A DNA stretch of 30,393 bases from JBCFAY01 sp038562375 (GTDB lineage Bacteria; Bacillota; Clostridia; Christensenellales; CAG-138), in assembly GCA_038562375.1 (NCBI GenBank), contig JBCFAY010000031.1:1-30393 (forward strand). Reading direction: 5' to 3'. The notes under the pieces are model-generated. The model had not been told where the DNA came from and did no database searches. It saw nothing but the letters and a program-made list of their open reading frames with translations. Numbering within the stretch: position 1 is the stretch's first letter; every line of letters begins with the position of its first letter. The position numbers and the translations under genes are program-made. This document shows positions 7,132 to 15,002 of this stretch, one piece after another.

Positions 7132-7144
7132 GACTGATTAGTTT
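7132..7144. promoter_or_regulatory. Predicted TetR operator downstream of the transporter start
   Basis: GACTGATTAGTTT repeats the core seen at 6222-6234. It is placed just past the expected start point, as at the operon 1 promoter. The remaining leader (about 7145-7280) contains no structure or riboswitch that I recognise. Confidence 0.65.
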
Positions 7145-7280
7145 CCCGAGCACCCCGTCGATTCATACACGATGCATTAGAATCAGAGCCCTGTTTCCCT
7201 GTTTCCGTTAGGATGCGAGAGCTCTATACACCCCTCTACTTAAAAACGGCCACAGCAACCAATTGGATGGAGATGTTGCA

Positions 7281-8351
7281 GTGAAGTTTAACAGAACAAA
7301 CCTATCACAGATACTGCTGCCGCTGCTTTCCATATTGATGGCCTTTATCATCGGCGCCATCATTATACTCTGTATCGGCAAAAATCCCCTGCAGGCCTAC
7401 GGCTTCCTCTTCAAGGGCGCGTTCGGCAGCGTGCCTTCGTTTGCCGAAACCCTGGTAAAGGTAACGCCCCTGATCTTTTCGGGGCTGGCCGCGGTGTTCG
7501 CTTACCGGTGCGGCATGTTCAACCTGGGAGCGGAAGGCCAGATGATCATGGGCGCCGTCGCCGCCGTATGGTTTTGTGTGGCATTTTCGTATCTGCCCGG
7601 CTGGCTCAACATCATCGTGAGCATACTGCTCGGCAGCATCGCGGGCGCGCTTTGGGGGGCGATCCCCGGAATCCTCAAAGCCAAGGGCGGCGTGAACGAA
7701 ATGATCGTGAGCATACTGCTCAACTATGTCGCGACGCTGTTCATGACGTATTTGTTCTCCGGCCCTTTAAAAGAGGCGAAGATCCCCCAAACCGCAGCGG
7801 TTCCGCAAGTGGCCCGCCTCGCGAAATTCTTAGGGAACACCCGCGCGCACATAGGCATCTTCCTGGCGCTGGCGGCCGCGCTGCTGGTGTATTACTTCCT
7901 CTTCCACACGTACAAAGGATACCAGCTGCGGGCGGTGGGGCTAAACCCGATCGCTTCCAAGGTCAACGGCTTCCCGGTCAACAGGTTTATCCTGACGGCC
8001 TTTCTGGTGTCCGGCGGCATCGCGGGCTTTGGCGGCGCGGTGGAGCTTTTGGGCAATTCGATGCGGCTGCAGACCGGCTTTGCCGAGGGGTTCGGCTTTG
8101 ACGGCGTGGCTATCGCGCTCATAGGCCAACTCCATCCGATCGGGACGATCCTCGTGGCGTATCTCTTCGCGGTTCTGCGGTGCGGAACCAACACCATGCA
8201 GATCAACACGGGTATTTCAACTTCGGTGGTAAACATCATCGAGGGGATCATCATTATCTTTGCCGTCGCGTCCTCCGCTCTGGTGCAGCTCCCCGAGCTG
8301 CAGCAAAAGCTCAACAGGCGCATGGCAAGGAAGGAGTGCAGCGATGAGTAA
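7281..8351 (+). CDS. ABC transporter permease, nucleoside/BMP type (NupP-like)
   Basis: A 356-residue integral membrane protein of the branched-chain-amino-acid/ribose permease fold, matching the larger permease of BmpA-linked nucleoside importers. It has many hydrophobic segments, and signatures include CGMFNLGAEGQMIMGAVAA (about 81-99), KAKGGVNEMIVSILLNYVA and FGFDGVAIALIGQLHP. The GTG at 7281 was chosen because GGAG stands 8 nt upstream; an in-frame TTG at 7263 lacks a site. The stop overlaps the next permease start by 8 nt, so translation is coupled. With the second permease it forms the heterodimeric channel in the cytoplasmic membrane. The family imports purine or pyrimidine nucleosides or related bases, which fits the catabolic enzymes on both sides. 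Confidence 0.92.
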   Translation: MKFNRTNLSQILLPLLSILMAFIIGAIIILCIGKNPLQAYGFLFKGAFGSVPSFAETLVKVTPLIFSGLAAVFAYRCGMFNLGAEGQMIMGAVAAVWFCVAFSYLPGWLNIIVSILLGSIAGALWGAIPGILKAKGGVNEMIVSILLNYVATLFMTYLFSGPLKEAKIPQTAAVPQVARLAKFLGNTRAHIGIFLALAAALLVYYFLFHTYKGYQLRAVGLNPIASKVNGFPVNRFILTAFLVSGGIAGFGGAVELLGNSMRLQTGFAEGFGFDGVAIALIGQLHPIGTILVAYLFAVLRCGTNTMQINTGISTSVVNIIEGIIIIFAVASSALVQLPELQQKLNRRMARKECSDE

Positions 8352-9285
8352 CATCCTTTCCCTCATATTCATCGAGAATCTGTTGATCTCCACCGTGCGC
8401 ATGGCAACGCCGCTGCTGTTCGTCTCCTTGGGGGAACTCTATTCCGAGCGCGCGGGCCTTGTGAATATCGGGCTGGACGGCCTGATGACCATCGGCGCCT
8501 GCGTGGGCTTTATCTGCGGCACCCTCTCCAACAGCCCTCTGGTGGGCGTCATCGGGGGCGCGGTCGCCGGCATGGTGATCAACCTGATATTCGCCTTTTG
8601 TACGATCACGCTGCGCGCGGGGCAGATCATAAACGGTATGGCGCTCAATATTCTGGCGCCCGCGCTGGCCACGTTCCTCTACCGGGAGTTCTTCGGCGTA
8701 TCCACCACCCTCACGCAGGGGCCCATGATGCAAAACCTGGCGATCCCCGTCCTCTCCGCTATCCCCGTCATAGGTCCCGCCCTGTTCAACTCCCCGCCCC
8801 TCACCTACTTCTCCGCGCTCGCTCTGGTCGCTACGGCGGTATTCTTCCGGCGCACTCACGCGGGACTCAACTTCATGTCCGTCGGCGAGAGCCCGCGGGC
8901 GGCTGAAACGCTGGGGATCAACGTTATCCTGCGCAAGTATATCGCCTGCTGCGTCTGCGGCGCTCTCGCCGGGCTGGGCGGCGCGTTCCTCGTAACCTGC
9001 TACATCAGCTCCTACGCCAACGGCATCGTCGGCGGACGCGGTTTTATCGCCCTTTCGGCGGTGATCTTCGGCGGCTGGCGGCCCTCCGGCATACTGGCCG
9101 CTACCTTGCTGTTCGGCTTTGCCGATGCCCTGCAGCTTCGCTTGCAGCTGCTGTTGCCAGAGATTCCCTATCAGTTCCTTTCCATGCTTCCATACCTGTG
9201 CACCCTGGTCGTACTCGCCCTCGCGCGGGAAAGACACCAAGGCCCGAAAGCGAGCGGACAGCCCTATTTCCGGGAAGGAAAGTAA
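8344..9285 (+). CDS. ABC transporter permease, nucleoside/BMP type (NupQ-like)
   Basis: A 313-residue membrane protein, the smaller partner permease. Family landmarks are ATPLLFVSLGELYSERAGLVN (about 20-40), IGLDGLM, AGQIINGMALN, and a late GRGFIALSAVIFGGWRP block. About eight to nine hydrophobic segments are visible. The ATG at 8344 follows AAGGAG at 7-nt spacing and overlaps the end of the first permease gene. A binding lipoprotein gene follows after 40 nt with its own strong ribosome site. The pair forms the membrane channel of the importer. Confidence 0.92.
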   Translation: MSNILSLIFIENLLISTVRMATPLLFVSLGELYSERAGLVNIGLDGLMTIGACVGFICGTLSNSPLVGVIGGAVAGMVINLIFAFCTITLRAGQIINGMALNILAPALATFLYREFFGVSTTLTQGPMMQNLAIPVLSAIPVIGPALFNSPPLTYFSALALVATAVFFRRTHAGLNFMSVGESPRAAETLGINVILRKYIACCVCGALAGLGGAFLVTCYISSYANGIVGGRGFIALSAVIFGGWRPSGILAATLLFGFADALQLRLQLLLPEIPYQFLSMLPYLCTLVVLALARERHQGPKASGQPYFREGK

Positions 9286-9325
9286 ACGTTCCATTCACTT
9301 TAATCAACGAAGGAGGATTACCATC

Positions 9326-10318
9326 ATGAAAAAGGCTGTTTCTATCCTGATGATCGCGCTTCTCGTCCTTGCGGCCACGGCCTGCGCCTCTCCCTCCGCC
9401 ACGCCAAGCGATAGCGCGCAGGGCGATCACGTTTACAGGGTCGCGATGATCGCAAACGCGCCCATCGACGACGGCGGCTGGAACGCCGCTTGTTACGCCG
9501 GCATGAAAGGCGCGGCGGAAATCTATGGGTTTGAGACATCCTATTCGGAAAGCGTCGCGGAATCCGATTATGTCTCCACCTTTACCGAGTATGCGAACAT
9601 GGGCGTCGACCTGATATTCGCTCCCGGCAATGAGTTTACCGATGCCGTTCTTGAAGTAGCGCCCAACTTCCCCGATGTTAATTTCGTGATCCTGAACGGC
9701 GACGTTTCCGGCGACAATTGTTCTTCCATCAAATGCGACAACACGCAGCTGGGTTTCCTGGCCGGCATATTGGCCGGATTGAAAACCAAAACCAATCATG
9801 TAGGCCTGGTGGGCGGAATGGAGATCACCCCCGCGCTGCAGTCCGTGGATGGATTTGAGCAGGGAGTTGCCTATACGAACCCGGATGCACAGATCCATGT
9901 CACATGGTCCAACAGCTGGGATGACGCCGCGCTCGGCAAGGAAATCGCCACCTCCATGATCACCACCAACGACGTCGACGTCTTCTTCGGCCTCGCCTCC
10001 GCGGTGGACGCGGGCGTGCGCGAAGGCGCGATGCAGTTTGAAAACCGCTATGCGATCGCGCAACCCAGCGATTACCTCAGCCAGGCGCCCAACATGATCC
10101 TCTCCAGCGTCGTAACCGATAACGTCGCGCTGATCGGTATGGCCATGAAGCAGGTCAAAGAGGGCACCTTCGGCGGAACCGTGGTGCAGGGCGGCGTAGC
10201 GGACGGCGTATTGTCCCTGGGCGCCTTCGGCACGGCTGCCGACGACATCAAGGATAAGGCAATGCAGATTTTCGAAGATCTGCGCAGCGGCAAGATCAAG
10301 GTCGAATACAACGCATAA
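9326..10318 (+). CDS. BmpA/PnrA-type substrate-binding lipoprotein
   Basis: A 330-residue basic membrane protein (BMP) family lipoprotein. It has a signal peptide, a lipobox ending ATAC, then a Ser/Pro linker. The mature part opens with VYRVAMIANAPIDDGGWN, where the BMP family has an Asp-rich ligand loop; the DDGGWN form has Trp where many purine-nucleoside binders have Phe. Further blocks are GVDLIFAPGNEF, NFVILNGD, HVGLVGGME and DVDVFFGLAS. The ATG at 9326 has AGGAGG at 9-nt spacing. It delivers the ligand to the permeases on the outer face of the membrane. PnrA-type proteins bind purine nucleosides; a modified base or allantoin-like compound would suit the neighbouring enzymes equally well. 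Confidence 0.92.
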   Translation: MKKAVSILMIALLVLAATACASPSATPSDSAQGDHVYRVAMIANAPIDDGGWNAACYAGMKGAAEIYGFETSYSESVAESDYVSTFTEYANMGVDLIFAPGNEFTDAVLEVAPNFPDVNFVILNGDVSGDNCSSIKCDNTQLGFLAGILAGLKTKTNHVGLVGGMEITPALQSVDGFEQGVAYTNPDAQIHVTWSNSWDDAALGKEIATSMITTNDVDVFFGLASAVDAGVREGAMQFENRYAIAQPSDYLSQAPNMILSSVVTDNVALIGMAMKQVKEGTFGGTVVQGGVADGVLSLGAFGTAADDIKDKAMQIFEDLRSGKIKVEYNA

Positions 10319-10335
10319 ACCCATCAAACAGGAAT

Positions 10336-10367
10336 GCTGCCGAGGGGACTCGCCTCCCCTCGGCAGC
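10336..10367 (+). other. 12-bp stem-loop between binding protein and ATPase genes
   Basis: GCTGCCGAGGGG (10336-10347) pairs perfectly with CCCCTCGGCAGC (10356-10367) around 8 nt. The following bases are GAAAAAAC with no T-tract. It probably protects the binding-protein mRNA 3' end or partly limits ATPase expression, as is common after binding-protein genes. Confidence 0.65.
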
Positions 10368-10398
10368 GAAAAAACTTTCTGAGTTTTAGGAGAAACAA

Positions 10399-11943
10399 AT
10401 GGAAGACTGTATCCTGAAAATGGAGCATATCACCAAAGTGTTCGGCTCTTTTGTCGCGAACGACGACATCTCATTGGAGCTAAATAAAGGCGAGGTTTTG
10501 ACGCTTCTTGGTGAAAACGGCGCGGGCAAAAGCACGCTGATGAACGTGCTGTCCGGCTTGTATCATCCGACTTCAGGCAAGATCTACATCGACGGGCAGC
10601 TATGCACCATCAACAGCCCGGCCGACGCCGCAAAGCTCGGAATAGGCATGGTGCATCAGCATTTCATGCTGATCGACGCCATGACGGTTTTCCAGAACAT
10701 CATACTGGGCATGTCCGAAACCGGGAAGGGCAAGCGCTTATTCATAAGGGAAAAGCAGCTGAGGAAGGATATCGCCGCCCTTTCCGAAAAATATGGCCTG
10801 GATGTCGATTTTGACGCGAATATCCCCCAGATCTCCGTCGGCGCGCAGCAGCGCGTGGAGATTCTCAAGGCGCTTTGGCGCGGCGCGAACATCCTGATAC
10901 TCGACGAACCTACCGCCGTTTTAACCGACCAGGAGACCGAAGGCCTGTTCAGCATCATCCGCAAGCTGACCGGCGAAGGAAAATCCGTTATATTCATCTC
11001 CCACAAACTGCGCGAGGTAATACAGATCTCCGACCGCATCATGGTCTTGCGGCACGGAAAATGCGTGGGAAGCATCGATTCGGGCGAGGTAGATGAGCAG
11101 TCGCTTGCAAACACCATGGTGGGCAGGCAGCTTGTGCAAAACCAATACGAAAAATCATCGGAGCGGGATCAGATCCTGCTCGATATGAAGCATATCCATT
11201 ACAACAGCGCATCCAAGCACAATGGATTGCGCGATATCACCCTTGCCGTCCATAAGGGCGAGATCTTCGGGATTGCCGGCGTGGACGGCAACGGGCAATC
11301 CGAGCTTGCCCAGATCGTCACCGGGCTCATTGCGCCGGATTCGGGTTCCCTGTCCGTTCACGGAAAGGAAATCGGCGTGTTCTCGCCGAAACTCTTCATC
11401 GAAAACGGGATCTCCCACGTCCCGGAAGACCGGAATAGGATGGGGCTTGTGGGGGACATGACCATCAAAGAAAACCTCATCATGAAAAACAAGGCGAAGG
11501 ATCGTTTCACGAAATACAAAGGCTGGGGGCTCAATAAGAAGATCATCGAAGCCAACGCGCAGCGGCTGATGAAGAAATACGATATCCGCTGCACCTCCTC
11601 CGAACAGACGGCGCAGCAGCTTTCCGGCGGCAACCAGCAAAAAGTCATCCTGGCGCGGGAGCTCGAAGCGGAACCCAAGCTTCTTGTGGCCGCCCATCCC
11701 ACCCGCGGCTTGGACATCGGCGCCACAACATACATCCACGATCAGATGATAAGCGCGCGCGACCAAGGATGCGCCATACTGCTGATCTCCGCCGATATCG
11801 CCGAAATACTGCTGATGTCGGATCGGATTGCCGTGCTATACGAAGGAAGCGTTATGGGAATCTACGACGGGAAGAACCCGCCCATTGAGGAGATATCGCT
11901 CGCGATGGCGGGAAGAAAGCAGGGCGACGCGGCCGGCGCATAG
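10399..11943 (+). CDS. ABC transporter ATPase with two nucleotide-binding domains (NupO-like)
   Basis: A 514-residue protein with two fused ATPase domains, as in sugar and nucleoside importers. Domain 1 has Walker A GENGAGKS (38-45), an unusual signature SVGAQQR, and Walker B LILDEPTAVL. Domain 2 has a degenerate Walker A (GVDGNGQSE), LSGGNQQ signature and LLVAAHPTRGLD in the Walker B position. The second-domain departures are normal for BMP-linked ATPases. The ATG at 10399 has AGGAG at 6-nt spacing. It drives uptake through the two permeases encoded upstream. The order here is permease, permease, binding protein, ATPase, with the ATPase after the other three subunits and separated from the binding-protein gene by a stem-loop. 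Confidence 0.93.
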   Translation: MEDCILKMEHITKVFGSFVANDDISLELNKGEVLTLLGENGAGKSTLMNVLSGLYHPTSGKIYIDGQLCTINSPADAAKLGIGMVHQHFMLIDAMTVFQNIILGMSETGKGKRLFIREKQLRKDIAALSEKYGLDVDFDANIPQISVGAQQRVEILKALWRGANILILDEPTAVLTDQETEGLFSIIRKLTGEGKSVIFISHKLREVIQISDRIMVLRHGKCVGSIDSGEVDEQSLANTMVGRQLVQNQYEKSSERDQILLDMKHIHYNSASKHNGLRDITLAVHKGEIFGIAGVDGNGQSELAQIVTGLIAPDSGSLSVHGKEIGVFSPKLFIENGISHVPEDRNRMGLVGDMTIKENLIMKNKAKDRFTKYKGWGLNKKIIEANAQRLMKKYDIRCTSSEQTAQQLSGGNQQKVILARELEAEPKLLVAAHPTRGLDIGATTYIHDQMISARDQGCAILLISADIAEILLMSDRIAVLYEGSVMGIYDGKNPPIEEISLAMAGRKQGDAAGA

Positions 11944-12023
11944 ACCTCCCCAAGGACGCGCCCCGCATAAGGCGGGCACTTAGCGGCCCGACAATACAAA
12001 TAAGCAGGGAAGGGACATACGGC

Positions 12024-12560
12024 ATGACGAAAAAGATCATCGAATATGACGAGCGCGAATATTCCCTGGAAGAGCTCTCGGAAAGGGAACGCGCCCTTTT
12101 GCTGCGCACCGTTGAAATCGCAAAGGAAGCCAAGGAGCATGGAAATCACCCGTTCGGCGCGCTGCTGGCGGATAAAAACGGCAACATCCTGCTGGAGCAG
12201 GGCAATACCGAGGGCGATGCGCGGGACTGTACGGGCCACGCGGAGACAACCCTTGCGAGAAAGGCCAGCGGCCGGTTTACGCGCGAGGAGCTTTGGGAAT
12301 GCACGATGTACAGTTCCTGCGAGCCCTGCGCAATGTGCACCGGAGCCCTGTACTGGGCCAATATCGGCCGCCTCGTATATGCCTGCAGCGAAGCCGAATT
12401 GAAGCGCGCGACCGGAGACGATCCGCGCAACCCCACCATGGAGCTTGCCTGCCGCGCCGTTTTAGCCTGCGGCCAGAAGGATATCGGCGTATTGGGCCCC
12501 TTCCGGGAAGCTCAGGAAATGTATCTCGACCTGCACAAGGACTATTGGCATTCCTCGTAA
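12024..12560 (+). CDS. CDA-fold nucleobase deaminase with intact HAE (guanine/cytosine deaminase-like)
   Basis: A 178-residue zinc deaminase. All catalytic elements are present: H72-A73-E74 in TGHAET, and C102 and C105 in EPCAMC, with the substrate-pocket segment HPFGALLAD (about 42-50). A charged N-terminal extension of about 25 residues precedes the fold. By architecture it resembles guanine or cytosine deaminases more than tRNA adenosine deaminases. The ATG at 12024 follows a purine-rich GGGAAGGGA. It lies 80 nt after the ATPase with no terminator between and is followed by a strong terminator, so it is the last gene of the transporter operon. It probably deaminates the imported base. It is also the only conventional deaminase in the window, so it could pair with the HDT/HDA paralogues. 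Confidence 0.87.
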   Translation: MTKKIIEYDEREYSLEELSERERALLLRTVEIAKEAKEHGNHPFGALLADKNGNILLEQGNTEGDARDCTGHAETTLARKASGRFTREELWECTMYSSCEPCAMCTGALYWANIGRLVYACSEAELKRATGDDPRNPTMELACRAVLACGQKDIGVLGPFREAQEMYLDLHKDYWHSS

Positions 12561-12593
12561 AGCGGAAACACGCGGTCCAAAAGCCGAAACAGG

Positions 12594-12628
12594 AAGCCCG
12601 AAAGCACAAAGCTTTCGGGCTTTTTTTT
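12594..12628 (+). terminator. Strong terminator of the transporter-deaminase operon
   Basis: AAGCCCGAAAGC (12594-12605) and GCTTTCGGGCTT (12611-12622) form a perfect 12-bp stem with an ACAAA loop, followed by a run of T. Confidence 0.95.
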
Positions 12629-12684
12629 AGCTATAAAAGCAATATCCGCCGCAACCGTTTGGAAGTTTAAGCCGCGGCCTCCCG

Positions 12685-14274
12685 CTACTGACGGATCACC
12701 ATTCCCGGATGGTTGTTCAGGCTCTTTCCCTGTTCAAAAACAGGCACGCCGTTGACAAAAATAACATGAAATCCCGTCGGATACCGCTGCGGGTCGACAT
12801 AGGTGGCATGATCCTGCACCCTGTCGGCATCGAACACCAAGAGGTCGGCCCGTCTGCCGGGAGCGATGACGCCGCGGTCGTGCATGGCGAATACGCCTGC
12901 CGGTTTACCCGTCATCTTGTATACCGCTTCCTCCAGCGTAAGGACCTTATCCTGCCTGACATACTTTTCAAGAATGCGGGCAAACGTCCCGTACACCCGG
13001 GGATGCGGCTTCGCGCCGAACAGGCCGTCGGTGCAGACGTTCTGCTCAGGCCGCCGCATAAAAAAGGCGATGTCCTCATCGGTGCCGAACTCCGTGGAAA
13101 TGCTGACGCTTAAGCTTTCCTCGATCAGCAGGTCGTAGATGGCGTCAAAGGGCGTCACGCCCCGTTCCGCCGCGATTTCTTCGACCGTATGCCCCAGAAG
13201 GTGCTGATTTCGATCCGTCTGCACGCTGGTGATGCGGATGCGGGAAGGGCCGGAAAAGCTCATGAAATCGTCCCAGCCGTGAATGCCGTTTTGGATATCG
13301 CGGGTGATCTTTTCACGAATGGACGGATCGGCCAGGCGGCCAAGAAGTTCCTCCGCTCCGCCGCTCTGGGCCCACGGCGGCAAAAGCGCGGTCATTGTCG
13401 TGCTGCCGGCCGTGTAGGGATATTGATCGAAGGAAACGCTGAGTCCCTCCGCCGCCGCTTGATCCAAAAGGTCCGCCATCTGCCGGCGATAATGCAGGTT
13501 GCGCATCCCGCAGATCTTAAAATGAGAAAAATGGGCATGGACGCCGCTTGCCTTTGCCGCAGAGAGGATCTCGTCCATGGACTCCATCACATCGTCCGCT
13601 TCGCTTCGCTGATGAACCACAAAGGGCTTATTGTGCGCCGCCGCCACCCTGCACAAAGCCGTCAATTCCTCGAGGTTGCTATAGGCGCACGGGACGTAGA
13701 TCAGCCCGCTGGACAAGCCGATACCGCCGTCTTGGAGCTCTTTGTCCAGCAAACGGCACATTTGATCGATCTCATCCTTTGTCGCAAGGCGGTTCTCCAG
13801 GCCCATTACGGACATGCGCACATTCCCGTGGGGAACCAGGTAAGCGATGTTGGTGGCGCTGCCCTTCCCTTTTTCGATGCGCTCGAGATAGCCTTTTGTG
13901 TCCTTCCAGTCCCAGGCCAGCGCGCTGCTGTCCCCGTTCAGACCGCTTTGGTTTTTGCGCCAGGCATTCAGATACTCCATGGGCAGAGGCGCCGCCGATA
14001 CCCCGTCCTGGCCCAAGATCTCGGTGGTGATGCCCTGGCGGATCTTCGGGTAAACATTGGGATCGAGCAGCACCTGAATGTCGGAATGGCTGTGGGTATC
14101 GATGAATCCCGGCGTGCAGGCAAGGCCGGCGGCGTCGACCAGAAAGTCGCAGCTTTGCGGCGGCAGGGACGCCTCTTCAACGATAAAACCGTCGGCGACC
14201 GCCACATTGCCGACCCTTGCCGGGGCGCCGGTACCGTCCACGACGGCGGCGTTTTGGATGATGAACCGTGCCAT
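12685..14274 (-). CDS. N-acyl-D-amino-acid deacylase (D-aminoacylase) family
   Basis: A 529-residue amidohydrolase of the D-aminoacylase family, which removes acyl groups from N-acyl-D-amino acids. Features: H61 and H63 in DTHSHSD, KIRQGITTEILGQDGVS (about 77-93), VVHQRSEADD, HFSHFKICG and CTDGLFG. The position held by Cys in many D-aminoacylases (NCG) is Q-D-G, with D90; I believe a sizeable subfamily has this change. The ATG at 14274 was chosen for AAGGAG at 7-nt spacing; longer upstream frames overlap the racemase gene. It begins 11 nt after the racemase stop and is the last gene of operon 2. Placed beside a racemase and an M20 hydrolase, it suggests that both D- and L-acylated products are processed. 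Hydantoinase-like or N-carbamoyl substrates remain possible. Confidence 0.88.
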   Translation of the reverse strand: MARFIIQNAAVVDGTGAPARVGNVAVADGFIVEEASLPPQSCDFLVDAAGLACTPGFIDTHSHSDIQVLLDPNVYPKIRQGITTEILGQDGVSAAPLPMEYLNAWRKNQSGLNGDSSALAWDWKDTKGYLERIEKGKGSATNIAYLVPHGNVRMSVMGLENRLATKDEIDQMCRLLDKELQDGGIGLSSGLIYVPCAYSNLEELTALCRVAAAHNKPFVVHQRSEADDVMESMDEILSAAKASGVHAHFSHFKICGMRNLHYRRQMADLLDQAAAEGLSVSFDQYPYTAGSTTMTALLPPWAQSGGAEELLGRLADPSIREKITRDIQNGIHGWDDFMSFSGPSRIRITSVQTDRNQHLLGHTVEEIAAERGVTPFDAIYDLLIEESLSVSISTEFGTDEDIAFFMRRPEQNVCTDGLFGAKPHPRVYGTFARILEKYVRQDKVLTLEEAVYKMTGKPAGVFAMHDRGVIAPGRRADLLVFDADRVQDHATYVDPQRYPTGFHVIFVNGVPVFEQGKSLNNHPGMVIRQ

Positions 14275-14285
14275 TGCGTGTCTCC

Positions 14286-15002
14286 TTATTCGAGCAAATC
14301 TTTGCGGGCGATCGATTTGGGCATCGGCGTGGCGTACAGCCCCTTTTTGGATACCGAGTACCCGCAGCCCGCCATCATTTCCAGGATTTTGCAGCCGCAT
14401 TCCAAAGGATCGATAATGGGCACGCCAAGGGCTTCCTCCACCGGCAGCTTCAGGCCGGTCATGCCTGCGCACCCCAGGATCAGCACCTCCGCCCCCGCGT
14501 CCACGGCGGCTTTTCCCGTCTCGATCAGCCGCGTCAGCGCTTCGTCCTTGTTTGCCTCCACATCCAGCACGCTCATGTCCAAGGGCCATATCCCCGCAAA
14601 ACGGTCGCTCAGGCCGTATTGGGCAACCATGTTCCGCATCATGGGCACCGCCTTGTTCGATGCTGCCAGTATGCCGAACTTATACCCCATCAGAAGGGAA
14701 AGGGAGATGGACGCCTCGGCGATTCCCAGCACCGGACAGGAGCAGATTTCCTTGAAGCCGTACAGACCCGGATCGCCGTAGCAGGCGATGAGCACCCCGT
14801 CATAGTCCCGGGCCTTTTTCAACAGCCGGGACACCCCGAATGCGGCAAGGTTATAATCATAATAGGACTCCAGGCTCTCAGGGCCGAAGTCGGGCTGAAC
14901 CACGTCGAAATCCGAGCCGGGTCCGAGAGCTTCCCGCACGGCTTCACGGATGCCTTGCGTCATTTCAACGCTGGTGTTGGGGTTGACGATGAGCAATTTC
15001 AT
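14286..15002 (-). CDS. Asp/Glu/hydantoin racemase family, hydantoin or allantoin racemase-like
   Basis: A 238-residue cofactor-independent racemase. The two catalytic cysteines are in place: C74 in IACYGDPG and C178 in LGCAGMTG. The protein starts with MKLLIVNPNTS, the usual start of the hydantoin/allantoin racemase branch, rather than the glutamate racemase pattern. The start is the ATG at 15002, which overlaps the M20 stop as ATGA, with GAGG 6 nt upstream inside the preceding gene, so translation is coupled. Longer in-frame extensions run into the M20 gene and were rejected. It would interconvert R and S forms of a 5-substituted hydantoin or allantoin so that a stereospecific hydrolase can act. 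No hydantoinase or allantoinase of classical type is present in the window. Confidence 0.87.
   Translation of the reverse strand: MKLLIVNPNTSVEMTQGIREAVREALGPGSDFDVVQPDFGPESLESYYDYNLAAFGVSRLLKKARDYDGVLIACYGDPGLYGFKEICSCPVLGIAEASISLSLLMGYKFGILAASNKAVPMMRNMVAQYGLSDRFAGIWPLDMSVLDVEANKDEALTRLIETGKAAVDAGAEVLILGCAGMTGLKLPVEEALGVPIIDPLECGCKILEMMAGCGYSVSKKGLYATPMPKSIARKDLLE

Noticed and set aside
7145..7280. Possible purine or other riboswitch in the transporter leader
   Set aside because: No conserved riboswitch core was recognised; only short chance pairings such as GATTC/GAATC were found.
10336..10367. Intrinsic terminator after the binding-protein gene
   Set aside because: A strong stem but no T-tract; the ATPase gene downstream needs the same transcript.
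13189..14781. Long plus-strand frame opposite the D-aminoacylase and racemase genes
   Set aside because: It runs across two real genes on the other strand and encodes no known domain.
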